A DNA stretch of 64,000 bases from Companilactobacillus baiquanensis (lineage in GTDB: Bacteria > Bacillota > Bacilli > Lactobacillales > Lactobacillaceae), in contig NZ_RHOQ01000001.1 of the NCBI RefSeq assembly GCF_003946605.1, forward strand, positions 620,001 to 684,000. Direction: 5' to 3'. Within the stretch, counting starts at the first letter, position 1. Each line of letters opens with the position of its first letter. The notes below the pieces were generated by a model, which was not told where the DNA came from, searched no databases, and worked only from the letters and a program-made list of their open reading frames with translations. The position numbers and the translations under genes are program-made. Below are positions 53,440 through 63,016 of the stretch, one piece after another.

Positions 53440-53626
53440 AATTTGATTATAGTTAATTTTTTCACTAATTCACAGTCACGCCTGATTCCCCTGATGAACC
53501 TTTTATGTATATTGGAGAATGTTTTTCATTTAATAAACAAGACTATATGCCTTATATAATAGGATATCCTTTATTAAAATTAATATTTGTTTTCATCACA
53601 TGACATATTTAGTTCGGCAGGCGTCC

Positions 53627-53686
53627 ATTCAGTAACTGTTGGTTAGTGAATTTATTAACTATAATGAGATTTGAAAGCGGAACATT
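53627..53686 (+). promoter_or_regulatory. Promoter of the dehydrogenase-transporter operon
   Basis: TGTTGG (53637-53642), 17 bp, TATAAT (53660-53665). TTCAGTAACTGTT (53628-53640) overlaps the -35 and matches 12 of 13 bases of TTCAGTAACCGTT at the facing promoter (53423-53435). A cre-like TGAAAGCGGAACA lies at the expected start site (53672-53684). Confidence 0.6.
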
Positions 53687-53739
53687 GCTTAATGAATCGA
53701 AACTACATTACAAGGAAATATTACTGGGAGGCTCAAATT

Positions 53740-54717
53740 ATGAGGAAAGTTTTATTGAGTGAAAAGATAGATGAAAAAGGAATCCAACTTCTAAAAGATA
53801 ACGGTTTTGAAGTTAAGGTTTCTGCTAATACAGATGCTGAAACTATGAAAAAAGAAATCGCCGATGCATACGCCGTTATTATGCGTTCATCTGAATTACC
53901 TGCTGAAGTCATTGAAGCCGGTAAAGATCTAAAAATAATCTCTAGAAATGGTACTGGAATAAATAATGTTGATGTAGATTATGCAACTAAGAAAAATATC
54001 ATGGTCGCTAAGGTCAACGGAGCCAATGCCTTTTCAGTTGCTGAATATGTCATTACTACTATGTTGATGCTAAGTAGAAAAATCTTACCTGCCAATCAAT
54101 TAATTCACGACAAAAAAGAGGAACTAGCAGCTGACGGTTCACTACCCGGTTTCTCAACAAAATACAATTTGAATGGTAATCAATTAAAAGATAAGACTTT
54201 GGCAATTTTAGGTTTAGGAAAAATTGGTCAAGTTCTAGTAAAGCTAGCCGAAGCATTTGGAATGAATGTCGTTGGTTATGATCCATACATTAAGGATTCA
54301 CCTGTAAAACTTTATGACAAGTTAGAAGATATTTATAAAGTGGCTGATTTCTTATCGATCAATATGCCACTAACACCTGAAACAAAGAACATGATCACTG
54401 CTAAAGAATTAAAGACAATGAAGAAAAACGTCTTCATTATTAATTCAGCTCGTGGAGGGATCATTAACGAAAGCGACTTGGCAGATGCACTAAACAATGA
54501 TGAGATCGCCGGTGCCGCACTTGATTCATTCAATCCCGAACCACCAGCTCCCGATAATCCATTATTCTCAAGTAAAAACACTATTCTAACAACTCATTTA
54601 GCAGGTACAACTGTTGAAGCTAATCAAGCACTAGGATTAGGTGCCGCTCAAGCAATTATTGACTTTTCTAACGGCAAAACACCTGAATTTCCAGTAAACG
54701 CAAAGGATTTAAAATAA
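53740..54717 (+). CDS. D-isomer-specific 2-hydroxyacid dehydrogenase
   Basis: 325 residues of the SerA/GarR-unrelated 2-hydroxyacid dehydrogenase family: SRNGTGINNVD (Arg site, about 70), LGLGKIGQVLVKLAEAF (NAD loop, about 146-162), INSARGGIINE, PEPP (Glu region) and LTTHLAGTT (His). It likely reduces a 2-oxo acid from sugar-acid breakdown; phosphoglycerate dehydrogenase activity is less likely because it lacks an ACT domain and sits beside a transporter. ATG 53740 has GGGAGG upstream; a longer frame from TTG 53671 has no site. Confidence 0.87.
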   Translation: MRKVLLSEKIDEKGIQLLKDNGFEVKVSANTDAETMKKEIADAYAVIMRSSELPAEVIEAGKDLKIISRNGTGINNVDVDYATKKNIMVAKVNGANAFSVAEYVITTMLMLSRKILPANQLIHDKKEELAADGSLPGFSTKYNLNGNQLKDKTLAILGLGKIGQVLVKLAEAFGMNVVGYDPYIKDSPVKLYDKLEDIYKVADFLSINMPLTPETKNMITAKELKTMKKNVFIINSARGGIINESDLADALNNDEIAGAALDSFNPEPPAPDNPLFSSKNTILTTHLAGTTVEANQALGLGAAQAIIDFSNGKTPEFPVNAKDLK

Positions 54718-54747
54718 TTAGTTATTCATAAAAGGAGGACTTCCATT

Positions 54748-56160
54748 ATGAAACATAAAAAATTAATTGCCGGCGTAATTGGAATTATTTTAGGAGTAAT
54801 TATTGCCTTTCTGATTCCCACACCAGAAGGTTTAACTCATGCCGGAATGATCGTTTTAGCATCATTAGTTACCGCAAATATCTTTTGGATCTTTAATGTT
54901 ATACCTAGTTTTGCAACTGGTTTACTAATGTTGTCATCTTGGGTCGCATTAGGCGCTGTTAAATTTGAAGTTTCATTTGCTATCTTTTCTTCAACCACAA
55001 TGTGGATCATTATTGGTGGTTTAGGATTAGGTGCTGCGGCTACAAAGACAGGCTTGATCAAACGAATCGCCCTTAAAATTATGACTTATTTTCCTGCTAA
55101 TTTTAGAGGTCAGACGCTAGCACTATTCACTGCTGGTACAATTGTTGCACCAATGATACCTAGTGCTCACCCTAAAGCTGCTATGAGTACCCCAATCGCC
55201 AAAGGTATCAGTAATGCTTTAGGTTACAAAGAATATGGAAAAGGTAGTTCTGGTATCTTCTTAGCTGCCATGTGGGGATTCTTCGTTACTGAAGCCAGTT
55301 TCTTAAGTGCCACTGCTCAAAATTATGCCTTTAAAGGTCTCATCCCTGCTAGTGCTCAAAAAGTATTGAGCTGGGGTAATTGGTTTGTCATGATGATTCC
55401 TTGGACTATTATCATTCTAGTCGGTGGATATTTCTTATTGACTTTCCTATTTAAACCTAAAAAAGACGAAGCAATTTCTAAACAATTTATTTCAAAACAA
55501 TTTATTTCAAAACAATTAACTGAATTAGGACCTATGTCACGTGATGAAAAGATCACCGCTGCGGTAATCCTTGTTTCCATTATTTTCTGGATCTTAGAAT
55601 CAACTGTTAACATCCCTGCTGCCGTTACTGCATTGATCGGTGTCAGTGTCTTAGTTGCTTGCAAAGTTCTTACTCCAGATGATTTCAAGAATCGCTTAAG
55701 TTGGAGTACGATCATCTTCATCGGTACAGTTATGGCTTTAGGTAATGTTATGCAATCAGCTGGTTTAACAACTTGGTTACGTACAGTTCTACAACCAGTT
55801 ATCAGTCCAATTATCGGTAATATTTATATCACAGTTATTGCTCTACCTATTATCATCTACCTATGCAAGTTTGTCGTTGTTTCACTTATTTCAACTGGTA
55901 CTTTGATCACGATCGGACTATTGCCATTCTTCAGTACAATGAACTTTAGTCCTGCTATTATCGCAATTATCGTTACAACAAGTGTTAATGTTTGGTTGCT
56001 TTCTTACATGAACGCACCATTCTTAACTGGTGGCGCTGCGGTTAATAACAGCATGGTCTCGAGAGGTGCCATGGCAAAATCTTCACTTGGATACATGCTT
56101 TTAAATATTATTGGTTTACTTATCTGTGTCCCACTTTGGCAAGTTATGGGAATTGCATAG
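54748..56160 (+). CDS. DASS-family anion:Na+ symporter
   Basis: 470 residues, 11-12 membrane helices, of the divalent anion/Na+ symporter (SLC13/CitT-like) family, with AHPKAAMSTPIAKGISNALGY and LSSTGTLITIGLLPFF-like reentrant segments. It imports di- or tricarboxylates or, given the context, sugar-derived acids. A cytosolic loop near residues 243-257 contains three tandem 5-residue repeats (ISKQF, ISKQF, ISKQL) from 15-bp DNA repeats. ATG 54748 follows AAAGGAGG; 30 bp from the dehydrogenase, so one operon. Confidence 0.88.
   Translation: MKHKKLIAGVIGIILGVIIAFLIPTPEGLTHAGMIVLASLVTANIFWIFNVIPSFATGLLMLSSWVALGAVKFEVSFAIFSSTTMWIIIGGLGLGAAATKTGLIKRIALKIMTYFPANFRGQTLALFTAGTIVAPMIPSAHPKAAMSTPIAKGISNALGYKEYGKGSSGIFLAAMWGFFVTEASFLSATAQNYAFKGLIPASAQKVLSWGNWFVMMIPWTIIILVGGYFLLTFLFKPKKDEAISKQFISKQFISKQLTELGPMSRDEKITAAVILVSIIFWILESTVNIPAAVTALIGVSVLVACKVLTPDDFKNRLSWSTIIFIGTVMALGNVMQSAGLTTWLRTVLQPVISPIIGNIYITVIALPIIIYLCKFVVVSLISTGTLITIGLLPFFSTMNFSPAIIAIIVTTSVNVWLLSYMNAPFLTGGAAVNNSMVSRGAMAKSSLGYMLLNIIGLLICVPLWQVMGIA
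55474..55518 (+). repeat. 15-bp tandem repeat, three units, in the DASS gene
   Basis: Units at 55474-55488, 55489-55503 and 55504-55518 encode ISKQF, ISKQF and ISKQL. Copies two and three differ by one base. In-frame slippage would change only a cytosolic loop length. Confidence 0.85.
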
Positions 56161-56163
56161 AAA

Positions 56164-56194
56164 AAAAGGGAATGCATTATTGCAGTCCCTTTTA
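56164..56194 (+). terminator. Terminator of the DASS gene
   Basis: Stem AAAAGGGA.TGCA/TGCA.TCCCTTTT with a ~4-nt loop followed by ATTTT, 4 bp after the stop. Confidence 0.78.
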
Positions 56195-56252
56195 TTTTAA
56201 AATCGTATGTGAAATAAATCACTTTATTAGAGGATAGAGAGGAGTGTTTTCC

Positions 56253-57590
56253 ATGTCAATCTACATTATGTTACTTGGGGTCATAATTTTATTTTTCTTA
56301 ATTATCAAACTCAAATTAAATACCTTTTTCTCGTTAGTGATCGTCTCAGTTATTGTTGGATTATTACTTGGCATTCCCTATGCTAAACTTCCTGAAGTAA
56401 TCGAACAAGGAATCGGTGACCAAGTTGGTCATTTGATAATAATCTTTGGTCTTGGATCAATGTTAGGGATGTTAATTTCAGATTCTGGGGCTGGAATTTC
56501 TATCGCTAATACTTTTACGAAGAAAATTGGTCGTAAATACATTGTCTGGGCGGTTGTTTTAACGTCATTTATTATCGGATTGGCACTATTTTTTGAAGTT
56601 GGATTAGTAATTTTACTTCCTATTATCTTTGTCATCGCAGAAGAACTTAATGTTGCTTTCTTATATCTTGCTTTACCAATGGCAGTTTCGTTAAATGTAG
56701 CTCACGCCTTTTTACCACCTCATCCAGCACCAACCGCAGTATCAGAAATTCTTGGTGCTCCCATCGGACACGTTATTTTACTAGGTATTCTAGCAGCGAT
56801 CCCCGTTGCAATATTAATGGGACCTGTTTACAATCATTATCTTAAAAAAATTTATCCAAAAGTTTATCGTAAACATGTTCAAATTCCTTCATTAGGTAAC
56901 ATCAAAACTACTGCTAAAAATAATAATATCCCCCGTTTTTCGACAAGTATCTTAACTGCAACAATGCCTTTGATATTAATTATCTTAGCCACAGTTTTCA
57001 AATATATCCTACCCGAAAAAAATGCAATCAATATTATTATCCAATTCATTGGTGATCCTGATATTGCCATGATTATTTCATTATTAATTGCTATTTATAC
57101 TTTAGGAATCTCTCAAAAAACTTCGATGAAACATATCGGTCAAACTATGGAAACCGCCATAAAACAAATTTCGATGATGCTATTAATCATTGGTGGTGCT
57201 GGAGCTTTTAAACAAGTCTTGATCACCGGTGGAGTTTCTAAAGATGTTTCCAATTTATTTATTAATTCAAGTTTCCCAGTTTTAATTGCCGCTTGGATCA
57301 TCCCTGCTGCCCTTCACTTCTGTCTTGGATCAACGACAGTTGCCGCCTTGACTGGTGCCGGATTAGTGGCTCCTTTAGTCGCTAGTTCAACAATCAATCC
57401 AGCACTGATGGTTTTAGCTGTTGGTGCAGGATCAGTCTTTTGCGACCACGTTAACGGAGCTGGTTTTTGGATGATCAAGCAATACTTTGGTTTGTCATTA
57501 AAAGAAACAATTCTCACTTGGACAATTTTATCAATGGCAATGTCCGTTACTGGATTGATTGTTGTCTTGTTACTATCTCTAATTTTCTAA
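56253..57590 (+). CDS. GntP-family gluconate:H+ symporter
   Basis: 445 residues, twelve or so helices, with family segments PHPAPTAVSEILGAPIGHVI and GAGSVFCDHVNGAGFWMIKQYFGLS, characteristic of GntP/GntT gluconate permeases and relatives for other aldonates or glycerate. ATG 56253 has GAGGAG upstream; a GTG 9 bp earlier overlaps it. It has its own leader after the DASS terminator. Its stop overlaps the stop of the converging oxidoreductase gene by 3 bp. Confidence 0.9.
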   Translation: MSIYIMLLGVIILFFLIIKLKLNTFFSLVIVSVIVGLLLGIPYAKLPEVIEQGIGDQVGHLIIIFGLGSMLGMLISDSGAGISIANTFTKKIGRKYIVWAVVLTSFIIGLALFFEVGLVILLPIIFVIAEELNVAFLYLALPMAVSLNVAHAFLPPHPAPTAVSEILGAPIGHVILLGILAAIPVAILMGPVYNHYLKKIYPKVYRKHVQIPSLGNIKTTAKNNNIPRFSTSILTATMPLILIILATVFKYILPEKNAINIIIQFIGDPDIAMIISLLIAIYTLGISQKTSMKHIGQTMETAIKQISMMLLIIGGAGAFKQVLITGGVSKDVSNLFINSSFPVLIAAWIIPAALHFCLGSTTVAALTGAGLVAPLVASSTINPALMVLAVGAGSVFCDHVNGAGFWMIKQYFGLSLKETILTWTILSMAMSVTGLIVVLLLSLIF

Positions 57591-58582
57591 TCTATTAACG
57601 TTATTTTACCAACGTTGTGCCCCGTATTAAGAAGCTTTAATGCTTCATTGACACCCGTTGCATTTATTCCAACAATCGTTTTAGTATCGATCCTTTTAAG
57701 TTGGTTTGAATCGATCAAGTCAGTTATTTTCTTTAGGATTTCACCTTGAGATTCCATATGATAATTTTCAGCCGACTTAGTAAACATTAATTCCCAATCA
57801 AATGATAAAGATTTTCTTTGTAAGGCCGTAATATCTATAGGTCTATTTACTCCAACAATCGTACCTATATGGCCAAATGGTTTGGTCAATCTAATCAAAT
57901 CTGATAAATAATCGCTAATGTCGTAGAAGCAGACCGTCGCATCAAAACTATTATCGGATAGTTTTTGCAGCGAATTATCACTATCGGTATGATAATCAAT
58001 CGGAAAATCAACGCCATGACTTTTTAACCATTCAAAATTTTTAGGACTTGCAGTTGCATAAACGGTTAATCCGGCCCATTTGGCTAGCTGACTAGCAACT
58101 GAACCAACACCGCCAGCACCATTGATGATCAAGATCTTTTTACCTTTATTAGCATTCTTTTCAGCTTTAAATCTAAATTTTTCAAAAAGGATCTCATAGG
58201 CTGTCAAACTTACTAGCGGAAATCCGACCGATTGAGCGATACTTAAAGTCTGCGGCACTCTTGCCACTAATCTAGCATCGACTAATTGCCGCTCTTGAAA
58301 ACTTCCCGGTCTAATATTGCTGCCAGCGTAATAAACAACATCACCTACTTCAAAATTTTCAACATTACTCCCCATTTGGATTATTTTTCCTAATCCATCA
58401 TATCCGACAATATTAGGGCGATTTGGTTTTAAATGCTCTACCTTTCTTGCATCAGCTGGATTTATTGAAACTGCTTTGACTTCGACTAATAAATCATTTC
58501 CTGTTGCCTTGATATCATCAACTTCAGCATCCACAAATTTATGATTTTCTATTTTAATTACTTTCTTCGACAATTTGATCAC
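57587..58582 (-). CDS. Zinc-independent medium-chain quinone oxidoreductase/alcohol dehydrogenase
   Basis: 331 residues, MDR superfamily: VKAVSINPADARKV (N-terminal catalytic domain), VGYDGLGKI, then the NADPH loop INGAGGVGSVASQLAKWAGLTV (about 153-174). It lacks the cysteine quartet of structural zinc. It belongs to the zinc-binding alcohol dehydrogenase/quinone oxidoreductase (YogA/AdhC2-like) group and reduces quinones or enals. ATG 58582 follows GGAAGTGATC. It converges on gntP with overlapping stop codons and has no terminator of its own visible. Confidence 0.88.
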   Translation of the reverse strand: MIKLSKKVIKIENHKFVDAEVDDIKATGNDLLVEVKAVSINPADARKVEHLKPNRPNIVGYDGLGKIIQMGSNVENFEVGDVVYYAGSNIRPGSFQERQLVDARLVARVPQTLSIAQSVGFPLVSLTAYEILFEKFRFKAEKNANKGKKILIINGAGGVGSVASQLAKWAGLTVYATASPKNFEWLKSHGVDFPIDYHTDSDNSLQKLSDNSFDATVCFYDISDYLSDLIRLTKPFGHIGTIVGVNRPIDITALQRKSLSFDWELMFTKSAENYHMESQGEILKKITDLIDSNQLKRIDTKTIVGINATGVNEALKLLNTGHNVGKITLID

Positions 58583-58784
58583 TTCCTAACTATATTATAT
58601 CAAATTGGTTATTATTTGAGTAATGAACTTAGACATATGTTCATTAATATCATACTGTTAAGCGGTTACAAAGATAATCTGAATTTAAAGTGATTTTTTT
58701 CACATTTAAGGCAAAATATAGTATCTTTTTTGTAATTTATCGTTACAATAAACTTGATAGAAACTATTTATCAGGAGGATACTC

Positions 58785-60392
58785 ATGAAAATCTCTGAAG
58801 AAAGAAAACTGGAAGATCTAGAATCTTTTGTTATTAGTAGCAAAATGACCTCTCTAGCCAAAGAGAACGCAAAAAATAATATTTTCTTAGATGCCGGACG
58901 TGGTAACCCTAATTGGATCAATAAGAAAGCTCGCTTAGCTTTTAATCGCTTAGTTGAATTTGGAATTATTGAATCAGAGCGTACGATCAATAAAGGTGAC
59001 ATGGCAGGATATACTGAACAACATGGTATGAGACAGCGTTTTGAAGCTTTTTTGAGACCAGAAGAATACAAAATTGATGACTTCTGGTTGAGTATTTTAG
59101 ACTATATTCATGATGATTTAAAACTTAATCAAGACGAAGTTATCAAAGAGTTCGTTGATGGAGCAATTGGAAATAACTATCCTATGCCTGCACGAGTTTT
59201 AAAAAATACTGGTAAGATCATTAATCAATATTTACAAACTACCCTATACAATGGCGTCAACTTAAAAGATGAAACCGATGTTTTCGCTACTGAAGGTGGA
59301 ACTGCAGCGATTGTTTATATTTTTAATACCTTACGCGAAAATAAATTGATCAATTATGGTGATAAAATTGCTATCAATACTCCTATCTTCACTCCCTATA
59401 TTGAAATTCCTACTTTAAACGACTATCAAATGGTCGAAGTCGATCTCAATTCTGATGCTTCCAATCATTGGGAAATCGCACCTGGTGAAATTGATAAATT
59501 ATTAGATCCTTCGATTAAATTATTTGTCGTAGTAAATCCAAGTAATCCCGGCTCTAAAGCTTTTAGTGAGAAAGATTTAGCTGAAATAAAAGAAGTCATT
59601 AAAAAACGTCCCGACTTAATGATCGTCACAGACGATGTTTATGGAACTTTTGTGGAAAACTTTCAAACACTTTATAGCGTCGTCCCTGATAACACCTTAT
59701 TAGTTTACTCATTTTCTAAGTTATTCGGTGCCACTGGTTGGCGTCTAGGTTTAGTAGCGGCTCATGAAAAAAATGTCTTCGATAGACTAATTTCACAACT
59801 TCCAGAAAAAGATAAACAAGAATTAAACAAACGTTATGGATCAGTTGAATTTGAACCAGCCAAAATGAAATTTATCGATCGTCTAGTTGCTGATTCACGT
59901 TCAATCAGTCTTTATCACACTGCTGGATTGTCCACACCGCAACAAATAATGGAAGACTTATTCAGTTTGACTCATTTAGTAAATCGAGATAAATCCGACA
60001 CTTACATTGAAACATCCAAGAAAATTGTTGATAAAAGATATACCGACCTACACGACTCTTTGGATTATCCTAAAGACGAAAGCAATGATAATTCTAAATA
60101 CTACTCCATCATCGATATTTATACTGTTGCTGCACGAAAATACGGTCAAGAATTCCGTAATTTCTTAGAAAATAATTTTGAACAACTGGACTTCTTAATC
60201 AATTTGGCACAAAAAAACGGAGTTGTTCTGATGGACGGCGTAGGATTTGGAACTCATCCTGGTTGTTTACGAGTTTCGCAAGCTAACTTGCCGACTGAAG
60301 ATTATCGTTTGATCGGTAATCAGATGATGCAATTATTAGCCGATTATCATAAGCAGTTTATTGAACATAAAGTTAAGATTAAGAATAAATAA
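58785..60392 (+). CDS. aspD: Bifunctional aspartate transaminase/aspartate 4-decarboxylase
   Basis: 535 residues, PLP fold-type I, the length and sequence of aspartate beta-decarboxylases: GRGNPNWI, FATEGGTAAIVYIF, NPSNPGSKAFS, VTDDVYGTF and the PLP lysine in YSFSKLFGATGWRLG. It converts aspartate to alanine and CO2, consuming a proton. Paired with an AspT aspartate:alanine antiporter it gives proton-motive force and acid tolerance, but no aspT is adjacent here. ATG 58785 follows CAGGAGG. The next gene is a glycosyltransferase 16 bp away. Confidence 0.92.
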   Translation: MKISEERKLEDLESFVISSKMTSLAKENAKNNIFLDAGRGNPNWINKKARLAFNRLVEFGIIESERTINKGDMAGYTEQHGMRQRFEAFLRPEEYKIDDFWLSILDYIHDDLKLNQDEVIKEFVDGAIGNNYPMPARVLKNTGKIINQYLQTTLYNGVNLKDETDVFATEGGTAAIVYIFNTLRENKLINYGDKIAINTPIFTPYIEIPTLNDYQMVEVDLNSDASNHWEIAPGEIDKLLDPSIKLFVVVNPSNPGSKAFSEKDLAEIKEVIKKRPDLMIVTDDVYGTFVENFQTLYSVVPDNTLLVYSFSKLFGATGWRLGLVAAHEKNVFDRLISQLPEKDKQELNKRYGSVEFEPAKMKFIDRLVADSRSISLYHTAGLSTPQQIMEDLFSLTHLVNRDKSDTYIETSKKIVDKRYTDLHDSLDYPKDESNDNSKYYSIIDIYTVAARKYGQEFRNFLENNFEQLDFLINLAQKNGVVLMDGVGFGTHPGCLRVSQANLPTEDYRLIGNQMMQLLADYHKQFIEHKVKIKNK

Positions 60393-60408
60393 ATATCTGG
60401 GGGAAAAT

Positions 60409-61614
60409 ATGAGAATTCTACATATTCAAGCTCAACTACCATCAAAAAGTGGAAGTGGGGTCTACTTTTCCAACGTCATCAAGGGATTAAAGAAAAATCA
60501 CGAACAAGCTTGTGTCTATGGACGCTTTGATAACTTTGATTACCAAATGCTACCAAAAAATTTACAGTTTCCAGTGACATTTCCTAATGAAAAATGCTCC
60601 TTCCCTATGCCAGGTATGAGCGATGTCATGCCCTATGAAAGTACGATTTATAGTGAAATGACACCTGAAATGATAAAAGACTGGCAAGACGTCTTCAGTA
60701 AAAAAATTCATCAAGCTATTGAAACTTTTAAACCTGACGTAATCTTTTGTCATCATCTTTGGTATTTAACATCCCTAGTCTGTCAGGAAATTCAAAATAT
60801 TCCTATCTACGTATTTTGTCATGGAACTGATATCAGACAAGCCAAACAACATCCTGATCTTCTCAAAAAATATGTCACTGACTTTGATAAATTGACACAT
60901 GTTTTTGCACTAAGTCACCCTCAAGTTAAACAAATAGAAGATATTTACAAAGTTCCTCAAAATAAAATTACCGTTATCGGTGGTGGTTTTGATCCAGAAA
61001 TATTCTATCCCGTAACTAAACCTGAAAAGAAAACGATCGATATCGTTTATGCCGGTAAAATGTCATCTGCTAAGGGAATTTTTGCACTGGCTAATGCCTT
61101 TAATGCTATCAGTAAAGACTACCCCAATGTCTTTCTTCATTTGATCGGAAATACTTCAGAAGAAGCTGAAGAAAAATTAAGACCATTTTTGGATAACACA
61201 CAAATAAAAGTTTATAACGTGGTCAATCAAAGAAGACTCGCTGATATCTTTAGACAATCAGATATTTTTGTACTCCCATCTTATTATGAGGGTTTAGGAC
61301 TAGTTGCGATTGAAGCACTAGCCTGTGATTTAAGAGTTGTCGTAACAACAATTCCACCATTACAAGAACAATTAGGAAAACTAGTTAATAATAGTGGTTA
61401 TATCAGCTACGTTGATTTACCAAGATTGGTTAACCAAGATGAACCAATAAAAGAAGATCTTCCAGCCTTTTATAATCGATTGGAAAAAGCTCTAAGAAAG
61501 CAAATTTCTGGGGTTATCAACAAGCCGCAATTTCCTAAAGATATTCAAGAGTCAATTTCAACTAATAGTTGGCCTCAATTGATAACACATATAGAACAAA
61601 TACTTGAAAAGTAA
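60409..61614 (+). CDS. Glycosyltransferase family 4 protein
   Basis: 401 residues with the GT-B/GT4 layout: MRILHIQAQLPSKSGSGVYFSNV at the N-terminus, VFCHGTDIRQ, VIGGGFDPEIFYPV, the nucleotide-binding half starting DIVYAGKMSSAKGIF, and the diagnostic EGLGLVAIEALAC (about 297-309). It transfers a sugar to an unknown acceptor. ATG 60409 has GGGGG nine bases upstream; a frame starting 48 bp earlier inside aspD has none. Cotranscribed with aspD, an unusual pairing. Confidence 0.88.
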   Translation: MRILHIQAQLPSKSGSGVYFSNVIKGLKKNHEQACVYGRFDNFDYQMLPKNLQFPVTFPNEKCSFPMPGMSDVMPYESTIYSEMTPEMIKDWQDVFSKKIHQAIETFKPDVIFCHHLWYLTSLVCQEIQNIPIYVFCHGTDIRQAKQHPDLLKKYVTDFDKLTHVFALSHPQVKQIEDIYKVPQNKITVIGGGFDPEIFYPVTKPEKKTIDIVYAGKMSSAKGIFALANAFNAISKDYPNVFLHLIGNTSEEAEEKLRPFLDNTQIKVYNVVNQRRLADIFRQSDIFVLPSYYEGLGLVAIEALACDLRVVVTTIPPLQEQLGKLVNNSGYISYVDLPRLVNQDEPIKEDLPAFYNRLEKALRKQISGVINKPQFPKDIQESISTNSWPQLITHIEQILEK

Positions 61615-61654
61615 ATAAGTGCAGCAATCCAATTTTTGGATTACTACACTTATT
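61614..61654. terminator. Bidirectional terminator (TAATC/GATTA-like)
   Basis: Stem AATAAGTG.AG.AATCC/GGATT.CT.CACTTATT with a 7-nt loop and TTTTTT, between the converging glycosyltransferase and NCS2 genes. It shares the AATCC/GGATTACT core. Confidence 0.82.
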
Positions 61655-61666
61655 TTTTCGCACTTT

Positions 61667-63016
61667 TTAACTGTGAGGTAAAACATTAATAATATAAAGT
61701 AATAATGCAAAGACAAAGAATAGTCCATACATAATTCCATTAACTTCTTTTCTTCTACCTGCAGCGATCATTGTCAAAGGATAAGCTAAAAATCCAAAAG
61801 CAATACCGTAAGTAATATTGTAAGTCAATGGCATGGCTAGAACGGTCAAGAATGCTGGTAAGGCAATCTCGAATTTTTCCCAATGAATCCCCTTCATCGA
61901 TTGTGCCATCAATGCACCAACGATAATTAAAACTGGTGCTGTAACGTTAGTTGTGACAACTGTCAAAAGTGGTGAGAAAAACATTGAAACAGCGAATAAT
62001 GCCCCAACCACGATCGAAGTCAAACCAGTTCTACCACCAACTGCAATTCCGGCACTGGATTCAACATAGGCTGTTGGTGGAGTAGTACCCATAACCGCAC
62101 CACTGACCATTGAGATCGAATCAGCCATCAATGCTCGACCAATTCTTGGCATCTTGCCATTTTCCATTAAATGAGCTTGTTCTGCTAAACCGATCAAAGT
62201 ACCAGCAGTATCAAAGAATGCTACCAATAAGAAGATAATAACAACTGCCCACAATTGTGGCTGCTTGATGTCGCCGACATGCGCGATTCCTACTCCAAAA
62301 GTAGGTTTCAAACTAGGAACACCAGAAACAATATGACTTGGTAATGGAATAAGTTTAGTAACCAAACCAGCAACAGTTGTAAAGACCATTCCTATAAAAA
62401 TAGCTCCTGGAACCTTACGACACATCAATCCGGCAGTGACGATCAAACCAGCAATCGTCAATAATGTTGTTGGATTTGTGAATGAACCGATTTCAACTAG
62501 TGATGATTTACTAGCCTCGATCAAACCCCCACCTTGTAAACCAACAAAAGCGATAAATAATCCTAAACCAGCCGAAACAGCTAATTTCAAATCTTGTGGA
62601 ATAGAATTAATAACTAATTCACGTAACTTCAATAATGAAACAATCAAAAAGATAATACTAGCAACAAAAACACCAGCCATAGCTGTTTGCCAAGGAATTC
62701 CCATCGCAATAACAACTGAATAACTAAAGAATGCATTGTCACCTAATCCCGGTGCAATGGCGATTGGATAGTTTGCTAAAATCCCCATCAAAACGGATCC
62801 AATTACACCAGTTAGAGCAGTAGCAGTGAATAAGGCACCCTTATCCATACCTGAAGCTCCCAAAACTTGTGGATTAACAAATAAAATATATGCCATTGAG
62901 ACAAATGTTGTTAATCCCGCTAAGACTTCACGTTTTATCGAAGTTCCAGCTTGATTTAGATGAAATAAACGTTCAATTAAACTCAAGTTTTTTCCATCAT
63001 TATTTAATGATTCCAA
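61667..63016 (-). CDS. NCS2-family purine permease (PbuG/AzgA-like)
   Basis: 449 residues, about thirteen helices, AzgA/PbuG branch of NCS2: REVLAGLTTFVSMAYILFVNP (about 29-49), APGLGDNAFFSYSVV, and FFDTAGTLIGLAEQA. Imports guanine, hypoxanthine or adenine with protons. The start is TTG 63016 behind GGGGGCG; no in-frame ATG is near. No purine riboswitch is visible in the leader. Weak PurBox-like GAAC/GTTC pairs occur around 63115-63145. Confidence 0.92.
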   Translation of the reverse strand: MESLNNDGKNLSLIERLFHLNQAGTSIKREVLAGLTTFVSMAYILFVNPQVLGASGMDKGALFTATALTGVIGSVLMGILANYPIAIAPGLGDNAFFSYSVVIAMGIPWQTAMAGVFVASIIFLIVSLLKLRELVINSIPQDLKLAVSAGLGLFIAFVGLQGGGLIEASKSSLVEIGSFTNPTTLLTIAGLIVTAGLMCRKVPGAIFIGMVFTTVAGLVTKLIPLPSHIVSGVPSLKPTFGVGIAHVGDIKQPQLWAVVIIFLLVAFFDTAGTLIGLAEQAHLMENGKMPRIGRALMADSISMVSGAVMGTTPPTAYVESSAGIAVGGRTGLTSIVVGALFAVSMFFSPLLTVVTTNVTAPVLIIVGALMAQSMKGIHWEKFEIALPAFLTVLAMPLTYNITYGIAFGFLAYPLTMIAAGRRKEVNGIMYGLFFVFALLLYIINVLPHS

